Positions 1-7,743 are shown, numbered from the stretch's first letter. The stretch: DNA of 17,052 nt from Candidatus Poribacteria bacterium (GCA_007571355.1 RKRO01000507.1:1-17052), one strand, 5' to 3'. Notes: generated by a model from the letters alone, not told the origin. Made by a program: numbers and translations.

Positions 1-1782
1 CAATATCCCGACAGATAAATACAGAGTCTTTTGTCAGTCCTAACTTATCTATATCCGCTGCGACAAGTGACTCATCTAAGCAGACATGGCACATTTGCAC
101 GCCGTCCGGGGCAGTGAGGCGATAGACGATGTTTGTTGAGAGTTCTGCCACTTTTTCAAACGTGCTATCCAAGGGGTATCCCTCTTTAAGTGCAACTTCA
201 TAGAGGACATCTTCTATTTGCCATCCCGCTTGGAGTGGATCCAGGGCCTCCGCTAACTTAAGGAGATACGTCTGTGAGTCATCGGTTTGGAAATTGGTAT
301 CGTTTTTATAATTGGATTCATCGAGTTTGAAGACGCGAAAGCCTTCACCGACTTTTTCACAAACCTTGCGAGTCCGTTCTTTACCAATGTCGGCGACAGT
401 TACAAATCCAGCTTTGTGGGCTGCGGATTTTTCATGCGTGGGCTCTGGGAGTTGCACCATGATGAATTGCCTGTTGCCGTTGTCTTCTTGATTCAGTTCC
501 ATAACGGCTTGTGCGGTTGAGCATGAACCTGCAAAAAAGTCCAAGACAATAGAGTCAGAATTTACACTGAATTGGAGGAGGTGTTTGATTAAACCAACAG
601 GTTTAGGATAATCAAAAATATGGTATTCTTTAAAAAATTCCCGTATTTGTGTCCTCCCTTGACTATTTTTTTCCACATTAGTTAATAAACTCCGGAGGAC
701 TCTTCGAGATTCCTTTTGGTAAATCTTATACGCTACTTGCCATTTCCCATTTTGGTCCTCTGTAAAAACAATCTTATTATCCTTTTGGGCTTGAAGGAAA
801 CGTGGTTCTTGCCACCGCCATTTATTCAAGATTGTGGAACCATCGGGGCATTGGATTTTATACTGATATCCCGCATATCCTCCATATTGCTCTTGTGACT
901 CAAATTCGCGTGTTTTATAGGGGCCTAGCATTGAATAATGTTCATCTTTTTTCTCATATTCCTTTTCTTCCTTTTTAGTTAAAGGTCGTCTCAATTCATC
1001 TATAACTTGAAGATGCTTAGCGTAAACAAGAATGTACTCGTGATCAGTTGCACAGTACTTAGCTTTATTTCCAGCACCACTGTGCCGCTGCCAAACTAAT
1101 TGCTGAATGTGATTCTCTTCACCGAAAATCTCATTCATCATCAAACGAAGGCTACAGACTTCGTGATCGTCTATGCTGACAAAGATGATGCCGTCGTCGG
1201 TAAGGAGCTGCCGCGCCAAAAACAGCCGTGGATACATCATAGAGAGCCACGCGGAATGATAGCGGCCACTCGTCTCTGGATTGCTGGTCTGGAGATTGCC
1301 TTCAGTATCGGTTTGACCGGTGAGTTGGAGATAGGCATTTAGGGGTTTGGCGTAATTGTCGGGATAGACAAAGTCTTTGCCGGTGTTGTACGGGGGATCA
1401 ATGTAGATGGTCTTGACTCGCCCGAAGTAGGGTTTATAGAGGAGTTTGAGGACTTCAAGGTTGTCCCCCTCAATAAAGAGATTGTGTGATGTGTCAAAAT
1501 GGAGAGATTCGTCCCTACAAGGTTTTAGGGTTGCCTCGGTAGGTGTATTGAGAAGGCGGACAGAGGCTTGTTTGCCTGCCCAGGTAAAACGGTACGTTTC
1601 TCTATCTTCAGCGGAAAGGTCCTGATTTACCCCCCCCCATCTATGTTAAGTAGTTTTTGTAGTTTATTTATATCCACTTCGCCTTCGGTCAAACATTCTG
1701 GGAAGAGTTGCTTGAGGTGTTTGAGTCGTTCCGCGTTAGGTGTTGTAATGGATTTTTGGATTTTATCAGTGGTTTTTGTCAT
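1..1782 (-). CDS. mod: Type III restriction-modification DNA methyltransferase (Mod), partial, frameshifted at a G9 tract
   Basis: This is a beta-class adenine-N6 DNA methyltransferase, the modification and recognition subunit of a type III R-M system. The ATG at 1782 follows GGAAGGACACCC. Codons 1-48 carry a type III Mod N-terminus (LKQLFPECLTEGEVD), then nine G run straight into TAA (1629-1627). In the frame one base over, the reading frame is open for 543 codons to the window edge. It contains YRFTWAGK, LFIEGDNLEVLKLLYK, the catalytic IDPPYNTGKD (about residues 128-137 when restored), SGRYHSAWLSMMYPRL, a variable target-recognition region, and the SAM-binding DFFAGSCST (about 415). The order DPPY before FxGxG is typical of the beta class. 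Seven or ten G would restore one continuous gene of at least 594 residues. No in-frame start lies between the tract and codons deep inside the catalytic domain, so the gene is OFF as written. The C-terminus and any res gene lie outside the window. Confidence 0.9.
1630..1638 (-). repeat. Poly-G (9) mononucleotide tract inside mod, candidate phase-variation switch
   Basis: Nine consecutive C on the plus strand read as nine G in mod, immediately after codon 48 (Asp). With nine G the frame reads GGG GGG GGG TAA and stops. With ten (or seven) it reads on into VNQDLSAEDRETYRFTWAGK and the whole methyltransferase. The tract lies in the linker between the N-terminal helices and the first conserved Mod block, where extra glycines should be tolerated. 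Type III mod genes in several pathogens are known to switch through simple-sequence repeats in the coding region. A homopolymer miscall in assembly is the alternative. Confidence 0.8.
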
Positions 1783-1916
1783 GGGTGTCCTTCCAAAATA
1801 GAATTACTTTCTTTGGGAATTCGCAGGTTTCAAGTTGCTGCGTATGTCCGTAGTTTTCGTCTCTGGGTGGATGTTCTCTGGCAAAGTGAACAACTTGCGC
1901 TACAAGAACAGATATT

Positions 1917-1945
1917 AGTATAGCATACCAACCTCCGGATGTCAA
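1917..1945 (-). promoter_or_regulatory. Sigma70-type promoter for mod
   Basis: On the minus strand TTGACA (1945-1940) is followed by exactly 17 bases and TATACT (1922-1917), a near-consensus housekeeping promoter pointing at mod. Transcription should start near 1910, giving a leader of about 130 nt. The leader contains CAAGTTG and CAACTTG as distant inverted arms, but I see no known riboswitch in it. Confidence 0.7.
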
Positions 1946-2064
1946 ATTGAAATTGAGCCACACAAAAGTGTTCCGCGCCGTGAGTCCCCTAAAAGGTGAG
2001 ATAAAGCAGATCGCGATTTTACTGCTATTGCGCAGTTCAGCAATATTTGAATTATGGGCAGCTC

Positions 2065-2072
2065 TAAATATA
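2065..2072. repeat. Left 8-bp target-site duplication of MITE copy 1 (TAAATATA)
   Basis: The octamer TAAATATA directly abuts the left inverted repeat and is repeated exactly at 2301-2308 after the right inverted repeat. Confidence 0.75.
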
Positions 2073-2129
2073 CTAAGCTTTGGACAATTTTGGGTGCCAC
2101 GTCACAGATACGGCATAACCTTTCAAAAC

Positions 2130-2200
2130 ACATAGCACGCCGCTGGCGTGCAAGAAGGGGCAATGCCGTTTGCTATAGACATAGCACGCCGCTGGCGTGC
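2130..2200 (+). repeat. Duplicated 22-bp hairpin unit inside MITE copy 1
   Basis: The same 22-bp unit, containing the stem-loop GCACGCC-GCT-GGCGTGC, occurs at 2130-2151 and 2179-2200, starts 49 bp apart. The other copy of the element has it once, and the 49-bp length difference between copies equals this spacing exactly. The intervening 27 bp (2152-2178) are absent from the other copy. Confidence 0.85.
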
Positions 2201-2209
2201 GGTCTTTTT
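2184..2209 (+). terminator. Intrinsic-terminator-like hairpin in MITE copy 1
   Basis: A perfect 7-bp GC-rich stem (GCACGCC / GGCGTGC, loop GCT) is followed by GGTCTTTTT, the form of a plus-strand Rho-independent terminator. The duplicated upstream hairpin (2135-2151) lacks a T-run. No plus-strand gene ends just before it, so it is carried by the element rather than serving a neighbour. Confidence 0.6.
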
Positions 2210-2300
2210 CTCTCAGTGCCACGGCTATGCGAAGTTCGGGAAAAATAGAGAGCCCTTTGAAAATACAACGGTCATGCAACAAGAACTGTCCAAACGATAG

Positions 2301-2308
2301 TAAATATA
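2301..2308. repeat. Right 8-bp target-site duplication of MITE copy 1 (TAAATATA)
   Basis: This is an exact repeat of 2065-2072, directly abutting the right inverted repeat of the element. Confidence 0.75.
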
Positions 2309-2334
2309 ACACAGGGCCAAATGGAGAATTCATG

Positions 2335-3507
2335 CTATAAGATTGATTTTGCTCTCTCGGTCATGATTACATTGAGTATCTCATCAGCAACAAATATGCG
2401 ATTGCGTTGTTGTCCTGTCATTTCTCTGAGTTTACCTTTTGCGACAAGATAATCTATGCCGCGTTGAACAGTCGGAAATGTTGATTCCCATGCCTTTGCC
2501 AATTCTGATGTTGAGACAATCGGACTACTAAACAGATGCTCAATTAGTAAACTTACTGCTCTTGGCACCCGTGAACCTGTGGCAATTTTTCTGTATTCTT
2601 CTTTTAATGCAAGTAACTTTTGAATTGTTGACAAAGCATCTTCTGACTGTTGACGAATGCCTTGTAAGAAAAATGTGAGCCATACTTTCCAATCACTGTA
2701 CTGGCTTACATTCAACAGAAGTTCATAATAGGCATCTCTGTACTGTTCAAAAAAATCGGAGAGGTACAGTAATGGTTGTGATAACAAACCACTCTCCATC
2801 AACATGAAAATAATCAGGAGCCTACCAATTCTCCCATTTCCATCAACAAATGGATGGATTGCTTCAAATTGGTAATGAACCAGTGCACATTGGATCAAAG
2901 CAGGTTCTCTCGGGTTGGAATGGATATACTTCTCCAGTTCCGAGAGGCAAGTTTTCATCTCTGGGACTGGTGGTGGTACATAAGTTGCATCCATCAAAGT
3001 ACACCCGGGCTTCCCGATCCAGTTTTGACTTGTACGCATCAACCCTGGTGCTGCATGTTCACCACCGACCCCACTCATTAAGATTTCATGGACTTCGCAG
3101 AGTAGTCTGGAACTTATCGGTAAGTGTTGCAGTCTTTTGATTCCATATTCCATTGCGTTAACGTAGTTGACAAGTTCTTGTACGTCGGGTATTCGAGGGC
3201 ATTCGGTTTTATCTGCTTCAAAGAGAAAAAGTTGATCCAATCCGGATTGAGTGTTCTCAATTCTGGAACTCATTACGGCTTCTCTCCGAATGAATGGACC
3301 AATCAATAGGTGAGGATTTGGCAATAGTTGACCGGCACCAGATAACTCTCCAAGTTTGATGTTTGCTTCTGAGAGGAGATTCGCCAACTCCCAATCCAAT
3401 TCAATTTTCGGAGGAAGTGGGTTCGGTACATAAGCCCAATATGGATGGCTTCCTATGCTGCGGATGCATTTGCCAGCACATGAACATCTAAAATTTTCTG
3501 GATTCAT
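2335..3507 (-). CDS. Fic family protein (class II, AMP-transferase fold with C-terminal winged helix)
   Basis: The 390-residue protein has the full Fic core HPFVDGNGRIGR (residues 218-229), with catalytic His218 and the anion-binding Gly/Asn loop. Such proteins transfer AMP or another nucleotide to hydroxyl side chains of target proteins. An inhibitory motif SSRIEN (80-85; Glu84 would clash with the ATP gamma-phosphate) lies N-terminal to the core, which defines class II and predicts autoinhibition. YWAYVPNPLPP (23-33) is the usual Fic N-terminal block. Residues 325-372 (TSELAKAWESTFPTVQRGID) look like a winged helix that could bind DNA. The ATG at 3507 has little Shine-Dalgarno complementarity, and about 20 cysteine-containing residues precede the conserved region, so the start is less certain than the rest. 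The palindrome array upstream suggests autoregulation. The target is unknown. Confidence 0.93.
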   Translation of the reverse strand: MNPENFRCSCAGKCIRSIGSHPYWAYVPNPLPPKIELDWELANLLSEANIKLGELSGAGQLLPNPHLLIGPFIRREAVMSSRIENTQSGLDQLFLFEADKTECPRIPDVQELVNYVNAMEYGIKRLQHLPISSRLLCEVHEILMSGVGGEHAAPGLMRTSQNWIGKPGCTLMDATYVPPPVPEMKTCLSELEKYIHSNPREPALIQCALVHYQFEAIHPFVDGNGRIGRLLIIFMLMESGLLSQPLLYLSDFFEQYRDAYYELLLNVSQYSDWKVWLTFFLQGIRQQSEDALSTIQKLLALKEEYRKIATGSRVPRAVSLLIEHLFSSPIVSTSELAKAWESTFPTVQRGIDYLVAKGKLREMTGQQRNRIFVADEILNVIMTERAKSIL

Positions 3508-3519
3508 TTTTTATCAGTT

Positions 3520-3617
3520 ACGTTAGTAAGAGATAGCGTTATTAACGTTTATGCCACTTCACGTTAATAAGAAATTTCCTTATTAACGTTTACACCACTT
3601 TACGTTAATAAGGAAAT
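3520..3617. promoter_or_regulatory. Tandem palindromic operator array between the Fic gene and the M42 gene
   Basis: The half-site ACGTTARTAAG recurs at 3520, 3561 and 3602, a strict 41-bp period (about four helical turns). Its inverse TTATTAACGT recurs at 3539 and 3580. Each inverse partner lies 7 bp after the preceding half-site, which gives two 29-bp palindromes (3520-3548 and 3561-3589) and a third half-palindrome (3602-3612). The palindromes are separated by similar 12-bp spacers (TTATGCCACTTC, TTACACCACTTT). The array begins 13 bp upstream of the Fic start codon and ends about 37 bp before the -35 box of the divergent gene. An operator for the Fic protein's own winged helix is the simplest reading, but this is inference. 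Confidence 0.75.
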
Positions 3618-3653
3618 GACGTGCATATATCGGATACGAAGTCCACTTAAAAG

Positions 3654-3682
3654 TTGGTACAAAATCAAGGAAGTGCTATAAT
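3654..3682 (+). promoter_or_regulatory. Promoter of the M42 peptidase / oxidoreductase cluster
   Basis: TTGGTA (3654-3659), a 17-bp spacer and TATAAT (3677-3682), with an extended -10 TGC directly in front. The expected start is near 3690, about 30 nt before the ATG at 3722. Confidence 0.75.
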
Positions 3683-3721
3683 GTTTTCAAATTATAACAC
3701 ATTTGCCAAAGGAATGCAACT

Positions 3722-4792
3722 ATGAACGAAACTTCAATTGAGTTACTTGAATCATTAACACAAGCGGATGGGATTCCGGGGTATGAGGCGGAAGTGCGCG
3801 ATGTTTTTCGGAACGCTGTCGCTGATGTGGGTCCGATAGGGACAGATAAATTGGGAAGTATCTTCTGCACGCGCGCAGGAAGTGCCGAATCTCCGCGAAT
3901 TCTGCTCGATTCACATTTAGACGAAATCGGTTTTGTTGTGCAAAACGTCACAGATAACGGGTTTGTTAAATTTCTACCGCTCGGCGGATGGTGGGCGCAC
4001 ACACTTTTAGCACAACGCGTCAATATCACAACGAAGTTAGGTAAAGTACCGGGGGTTATCGGCTCCACGCCACCGCACCTGCTCTCAGGGTCACGGGATA
4101 AGGTCTTAGACATAAAAGACCTTTTTATTGATATCGGTGCTGAGAGTGAGGAACAAGCGGTAGAAGAATACGGTGTGGTCACCGGGTGTCCGATCGCGCC
4201 TTACGGTCCTTTTATGCGGTTGAAAAATGAAAAGTTGCTCACTGCGAAAGCGTTTGATAATCGTGTCGGTGTTGCGATTGTGATTGAGGCACTTTTGCGG
4301 CTCGACGAGCACCCGAACACCGTTATTGGCGCAGGAAGTGTCCAGGAAGAAATAGGCTTGCGGGGGGCGAAGACGATGGTCGCCAGTGTAGAACCCGATC
4401 TCGCGATTGTGCTTGAGGGGCCCCCTGGCGATGATACCCCAGGGTTAAGCGTTGGAAATACACAAGGGAAACTCGGCGGTGGTGTACAAATTCGGATTAT
4501 TGACTCATCAATGATTGTCAACCCGAAATTGGCGGATTTTGTGGTTGAGACAGCAAAGCAACATGAGATACCGTATCAACTTGGTGTGCGTCAATCGGGT
4601 GGGACAGACGGTGGCGCGATTCATCAATTTGGGAGAGGGGTGCCATCCGTTGTACTCGGTGTACCCTCTCGTTATATTCATAGCCATGTCTCAATCATTA
4701 ACACTGATGACTACATGGCAGCGTTGGATTTGACGATGCATCTCGTGCGTGCAATTGACGCATCTGTTTTGGATGGATTTCTGTTCGATTAG
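3722..4792 (+). CDS. M42 family metallopeptidase (aminopeptidase, FrvX-like)
   Basis: This is a cytoplasmic di-metal aminopeptidase of family M42 that trims N-terminal residues from short peptides; homologues form large tetrahedral assemblies. The visible ligand set is complete. DSHLDE gives His65 and Asp67, and AFDNR gives the bridging Asp179. QEEIGLRGA gives catalytic Glu209 and ligand Glu210. LEGPPGDD contains Glu232, and SRYIHSH supplies the last His (320 or 322). GGTDGG (293-298) is also typical. At 356 residues it has the usual family length, with no signal peptide. The ATG at 3722 follows AAAGGA at 8-nt spacing and lies about 40 bp after a strong promoter. It is the first of five same-strand genes separated by only 41-99 bp. 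Some M42 members are annotated as endoglucanases, but the peptidase role is better established. Confidence 0.93.
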   Translation: MNETSIELLESLTQADGIPGYEAEVRDVFRNAVADVGPIGTDKLGSIFCTRAGSAESPRILLDSHLDEIGFVVQNVTDNGFVKFLPLGGWWAHTLLAQRVNITTKLGKVPGVIGSTPPHLLSGSRDKVLDIKDLFIDIGAESEEQAVEEYGVVTGCPIAPYGPFMRLKNEKLLTAKAFDNRVGVAIVIEALLRLDEHPNTVIGAGSVQEEIGLRGAKTMVASVEPDLAIVLEGPPGDDTPGLSVGNTQGKLGGGVQIRIIDSSMIVNPKLADFVVETAKQHEIPYQLGVRQSGGTDGGAIHQFGRGVPSVVLGVPSRYIHSHVSIINTDDYMAALDLTMHLVRAIDASVLDGFLFD

Positions 4793-4833
4793 CCACACAT
4801 TTGAAGTGTGTTCTCTGACCGGGAGGATAAACA

Positions 4834-5673
4834 GTGGAAACAACCTTACCGAAAATCTCGTTTTGTGGGCATCAAATCAGTAAGCTGGTAATAGGCGATA
4901 ACCCAATTTATGGTTATTCTCACTTTAACCAACTCCTCTCACAGCATCAGCAGGCGTATCATACCCCGGAACGCGTTGTAGCAACGCTCAAACGGGCGGA
5001 GGAAGTCGGGATCAATGGTTGGCAGAACAGTATGACAGAACGCTCAATGTCTGATCTACAACTTTACCGAGATGCGGGTGGCACGATACACTGGTTCTGC
5101 CTTAGCCAAGGTTCCCGCTGGTACGAGGAGCCCGACCATGTTTTTGAAGCGGCGAAACACAATCCTATCGGTATGGCACCCCACGGTGGTGGCGTTGGGC
5201 AAAGGTGTTTGCGCGAAAACAAGTTGGAATATCTGCAGGACATCCTCAAACGGATTCGCGATACCGGTGTTTTGGTCGGCTTATCTGTCCATGATCCGAA
5301 ACTTTTGCACATCGCTGAAGATGAAGCGTGGGATATAGACTATTACATGACAGGACTCTACAATCTCCACGGTGGTAGCGAAAAGTTTACGCAAAAATTT
5401 GGCTATGCACCGTTGGGTGAAATTTACGCGCGGGAAGATCGCGATGAGATGTGTAAGGCGATCCAGCGTACAGAGAAGCCATGCCTCCTCTTCAAGGTGC
5501 TTGCGGCGGGCAGGACGATCGGAAGCCCTGAACAGATTCGAACAGAAATCAAGTTCGCGATAGAAAACACCAAGCCGATTGATCCGTTGTTACTCGGTAT
5601 GTATCAGCAGTTCGGCGATCAGATTGGTGAAAACGCCGCGTTGATTGCAGAGCTTTGCGCAGAATTGGGATAG
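4834..5673 (+). CDS. Unrecognised TIM-barrel-like conserved protein
   Basis: I do not recognise a named family for this 279-residue protein. The alternation of strands and helices suggests a TIM barrel, distantly like aldo/keto reductases. The N-terminal KLVIGDNPIYGYSH (17-30) resembles a first barrel strand. Other likely conserved blocks are NGWQNSM (61-67), IHWFCLSQGSRW (85-96), MAPHGGGVGQR (114-124), GLSVHDP (149-155) and CLLFKVLAAGR (217-227, with a strand-borne Lys). The histidines and Lys221 could form an active site. It lacks the Asp-Tyr-Lys-His tetrad of true aldo/keto reductases, and no signal peptide or membrane segment is seen. The start is GTG at 4834 after GGGAGGATAAACA, 41 bp behind the M42 gene. 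Its position next to an aldo/keto reductase and PhyH proteins suggests a role in small-molecule metabolism. Confidence 0.8.
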   Translation: METTLPKISFCGHQISKLVIGDNPIYGYSHFNQLLSQHQQAYHTPERVVATLKRAEEVGINGWQNSMTERSMSDLQLYRDAGGTIHWFCLSQGSRWYEEPDHVFEAAKHNPIGMAPHGGGVGQRCLRENKLEYLQDILKRIRDTGVLVGLSVHDPKLLHIAEDEAWDIDYYMTGLYNLHGGSEKFTQKFGYAPLGEIYAREDRDEMCKAIQRTEKPCLLFKVLAAGRTIGSPEQIRTEIKFAIENTKPIDPLLLGMYQQFGDQIGENAALIAELCAELG

Positions 5674-5715
5674 ATTGTCGCGCGCACCTTGCTTATATAT
5701 CATGGAGGCTGGAAA

Positions 5716-6699
5716 ATGGAAAAACGCGTATGTGGAAAATCGGGCATCGAGATTTCACCGATGGGAATCGGTTGCTGGTCTTATGGAGGTGGCGATTATT
5801 GGGGACCGCAGGCGCAGTCCGATGTCACTGCTGTCGCGAATGCAGCGTTGGATGCCGGTATCAATTTCTTTGATACTGCAGAGGGATATAACAACGGACG
5901 AAGCGAGGAAGCACTTGCCGTCGCATTGAAGGGCAGACGACACGAAGCCGTTATCGGCACAAAAGTCAGCAGACCCGACCCTGCTACGATACGTGAACAT
6001 TGTGAAGCGAGTCTCCAACGGTTGCAAACGGATTGTGTTGATATCTATATGATCCACTGGCCCGACGATGAGATTGCCATTGCAGAGAGTATGGCTGAAC
6101 TTGCACGCCTACAGGAAGATGGACTTATTCGTGCGATCGGTGTCAGCAACTTCGGGGTGGCGCAGCTCACGGCGGCACTTGCGACTGGGGCATCTATTGC
6201 CGTGAATCAACTCTGCTACAATCTCTTATCACGGGCAATAGAGCCGGAATTGCTACCGCTGTGTCGGAAGCACGATGTTGGTATTTTAGGGTATATGCCG
6301 CTGTTACAGGGAATTTTGACCGGACAATATAAGCGCGCAGCGGAGATACCGCCGGTGCATGCCCGGTTCCGCCATTTTCGGGAGGACCGGCCGCAGGCTT
6401 CACACGGCGAAGCAGGTGCCGAGGAAGAGATGTTTGAAACCTTGGGGGCTATCCGAAAAATAGCAGAGACTGAGCAGGTCCCAATGGCTCGACTCGCTAT
6501 TGCTTGGGCGATGGCGAGACCGGGAATTACCTGTATGCTCGTCGGCACCCGAAATGTAGATGAATTGACAGAAAACCTGAATGTGCTTAACTATTCTCTG
6601 TCTACTGATGTGATTGAGAGGCTTGACACAGTAACCGCGCCACTTTTAGAAAAAATGGGAGCAAATCCGGATTATTTCACGGGTGCGCGTATACATTAG
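5716..6699 (+). CDS. Aldo/keto reductase family oxidoreductase
   Basis: This is an NADPH-dependent oxidoreductase with a TIM-barrel fold. With the ATG at 5716 the protein has 327 residues and the intact catalytic tetrad: Asp53 and Tyr58 (FFDTAEGYNNGRSEEAL), Lys83 (VIGTKVSR) and His114 (YMIHWPDD). GVSNFG and LVGTRNVDEL are further family signatures, the latter near the cofactor-binding C-terminal end. An upstream in-frame TTG at 5689 exists, but GGAGG lies 7 nt before 5716 and the conserved sequence starts there, so I prefer the ATG. The gene is 42 bp downstream of the TIM-barrel gene and 54 bp upstream of the first PhyH gene, so it is probably cotranscribed. The natural substrate (sugar, aldehyde or ketone) cannot be read from the sequence. 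Confidence 0.93.
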   Translation: MEKRVCGKSGIEISPMGIGCWSYGGGDYWGPQAQSDVTAVANAALDAGINFFDTAEGYNNGRSEEALAVALKGRRHEAVIGTKVSRPDPATIREHCEASLQRLQTDCVDIYMIHWPDDEIAIAESMAELARLQEDGLIRAIGVSNFGVAQLTAALATGASIAVNQLCYNLLSRAIEPELLPLCRKHDVGILGYMPLLQGILTGQYKRAAEIPPVHARFRHFREDRPQASHGEAGAEEEMFETLGAIRKIAETEQVPMARLAIAWAMARPGITCMLVGTRNVDELTENLNVLNYSLSTDVIERLDTVTAPLLEKMGANPDYFTGARIH

Positions 6700-6753
6700 T
6701 TTTGGGTTGGCACAGCGATGCTCTGTACCCAAAGACGGTTAGAGAGGAAAATT

Positions 6754-7644
6754 ATGGCTGCAGAATTCGGTATTAAATTCAACAAAGATTTCGGGAAGCC
6801 GTTGGTAACAACACCTGCTGACATCACACAGACGAACGCCGATGGCAGACCGGTTGTCCCTTTAACACAAGAACAGAAGTATCTTTTTGACAAAAACGGA
6901 TGGCTCTTGGTGCCCGATGTGTTAACAGAATCAGAGGTTGAGGAAATGCGCGATTTCTGTTACCGCTTAAAAAACGATCCTGAATCGATCCCACAACACC
7001 ACCGGTCAACTTACGGCGGTCCGCTGGAGAAATTAACAGATCATCCAGTTGTCGTAGCCTTCGGGAACGAATTTCTTGCATCACCGTATCTCGCCTCGGA
7101 TACCTGTTACGGCTTCCGCATGGAGATGAGTTTTATGGCGTTGCGTTCTGCAACGGACGATCCGCCTTTTACATTTAGTCCGCATAACGGGAACGGCATG
7201 TTTCGGATGCCGGGGGATTGCCACCAATACCAATGTTTCCCCGGACAAGCGTATAGCGGTTTGACGCGCGTTGTCTGGGAACTTAACCCTGTGGAAAAAG
7301 GCGACGGCGGCACACTGTTCATTACGGGTAGTCATAAAGCAGCGTATACTGCACCAGCAGTTGCCCACACACAAGACTGGGAATTTTGGGACACCTATTC
7401 CTGTCCTGCTGGATCGGTCATTATCTTCACAGAGGCAATTACGCATAGTGGACAAGCGTGGCAAAACCGTGATACTGATCGGGTCGCTATCTTCAACGCG
7501 TATAACTCAGTTGATAAGCGATGGAGTCTGTCCAGACCGCCACAAGCGTTATTTGAGGAGATGCCCCCGAAACGCCAAACCCTTTTCCGTGATGCTTATG
7601 TGAAAGGCAACGTAACCGGCACAGCGTTTGATATGGCATTGTAA
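6754..7644 (+). CDS. Phytanoyl-CoA dioxygenase (PhyH)-like protein 1
   Basis: This is a 296-residue double-stranded beta-helix protein of the Fe(II)/2-oxoglutarate PhyH superfamily. VVWELNPVEKGDGGTLFITGSHK (from 173) is the hallmark core, SVIIFTEAITHSGQAW supplies the distal His231, and Arg243 (DRVAIFN) would bind 2-oxoglutarate. The first metal-binding motif is unusual. The candidates are PHNG (His144) and CHQYQ (His157), and neither has the acidic residue of a canonical HxD. The ATG at 6754 is preceded by AGAGAGGAAA. An in-frame upstream ATG at 6718 would add 12 residues that lack family similarity. It stands in a run of same-strand metabolic genes and next to a second PhyH gene. The oxidised substrate is unknown; bacterial PhyH proteins hydroxylate diverse small molecules, and some relatives halogenate. 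Confidence 0.87.
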   Translation: MAAEFGIKFNKDFGKPLVTTPADITQTNADGRPVVPLTQEQKYLFDKNGWLLVPDVLTESEVEEMRDFCYRLKNDPESIPQHHRSTYGGPLEKLTDHPVVVAFGNEFLASPYLASDTCYGFRMEMSFMALRSATDDPPFTFSPHNGNGMFRMPGDCHQYQCFPGQAYSGLTRVVWELNPVEKGDGGTLFITGSHKAAYTAPAVAHTQDWEFWDTYSCPAGSVIIFTEAITHSGQAWQNRDTDRVAIFNAYNSVDKRWSLSRPPQALFEEMPPKRQTLFRDAYVKGNVTGTAFDMAL

Positions 7645-7743
7645 AGAGTGCGTAACTTGGACCGAAGTGGGAAGCGGGTTTACGGAGATGAACCTGAAAA
7701 CCACCAAGTCACCTAACCGAACAGCAAGGTATAATTAAAAATT

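Larger units (their letters stand above)
2073..2300 (+). mobile_element. MITE-like element, copy 1 (228 bp, 17-bp TIRs, 8-bp TSD)
   Basis: The ends are CTAAGCTTTGGACAATT (2073-2089) and AACTGTCCAAACGATAG (2284-2300). The second, reverse-complemented, is CTATCGTTTGGACAGTT, which matches the first at 13 of 17 positions. The element is flanked by identical TAAATATA octamers (2065-2072 and 2301-2308), the mark of a transposition event. It has no coding capacity. It aligns without gaps to the copy at 16620-16798, apart from one 49-bp block (2152-2200) present only here. I counted 28 mismatches in 179 shared positions, about 84% identity. An autonomous parent transposase is not visible. An 8-bp target duplication is used by several transposase families, so none is assigned. 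Confidence 0.85.
1783..2334. other. Intergenic region between mod and the Fic gene
   Basis: No gene is supported in this 552-bp stretch. It holds the mod leader and promoter (minus strand, up to 1945), about 120 bp of unassigned sequence (1946-2064), and the MITE-like element with its 8-bp flanking duplication (2065-2308). Short open frames here overlap the promoter or the element and carry no recognisable protein motif. Confidence 0.7.

Noticed and set aside
1766..1963. Minus-strand 65-codon open frame with a hydrophobic stretch upstream of mod
   Set aside because: It overlaps the mod promoter and leader and the mod start codon, and has no ribosome binding site. The hydrophobic segment is encoded by the promoter spacer region.
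2073..2333. Minus-strand 86-codon open frame across the MITE
   Set aside because: It is coincident with the repeat element, has no protein motif, and is not preserved in the second copy.
3676..4182. 168-codon antisense frame over the M42 peptidase gene
   Set aside because: The plus-strand gene has all metal ligands and a proper promoter; the antisense frame is a shadow with low-complexity Ser/Thr/Pro composition.
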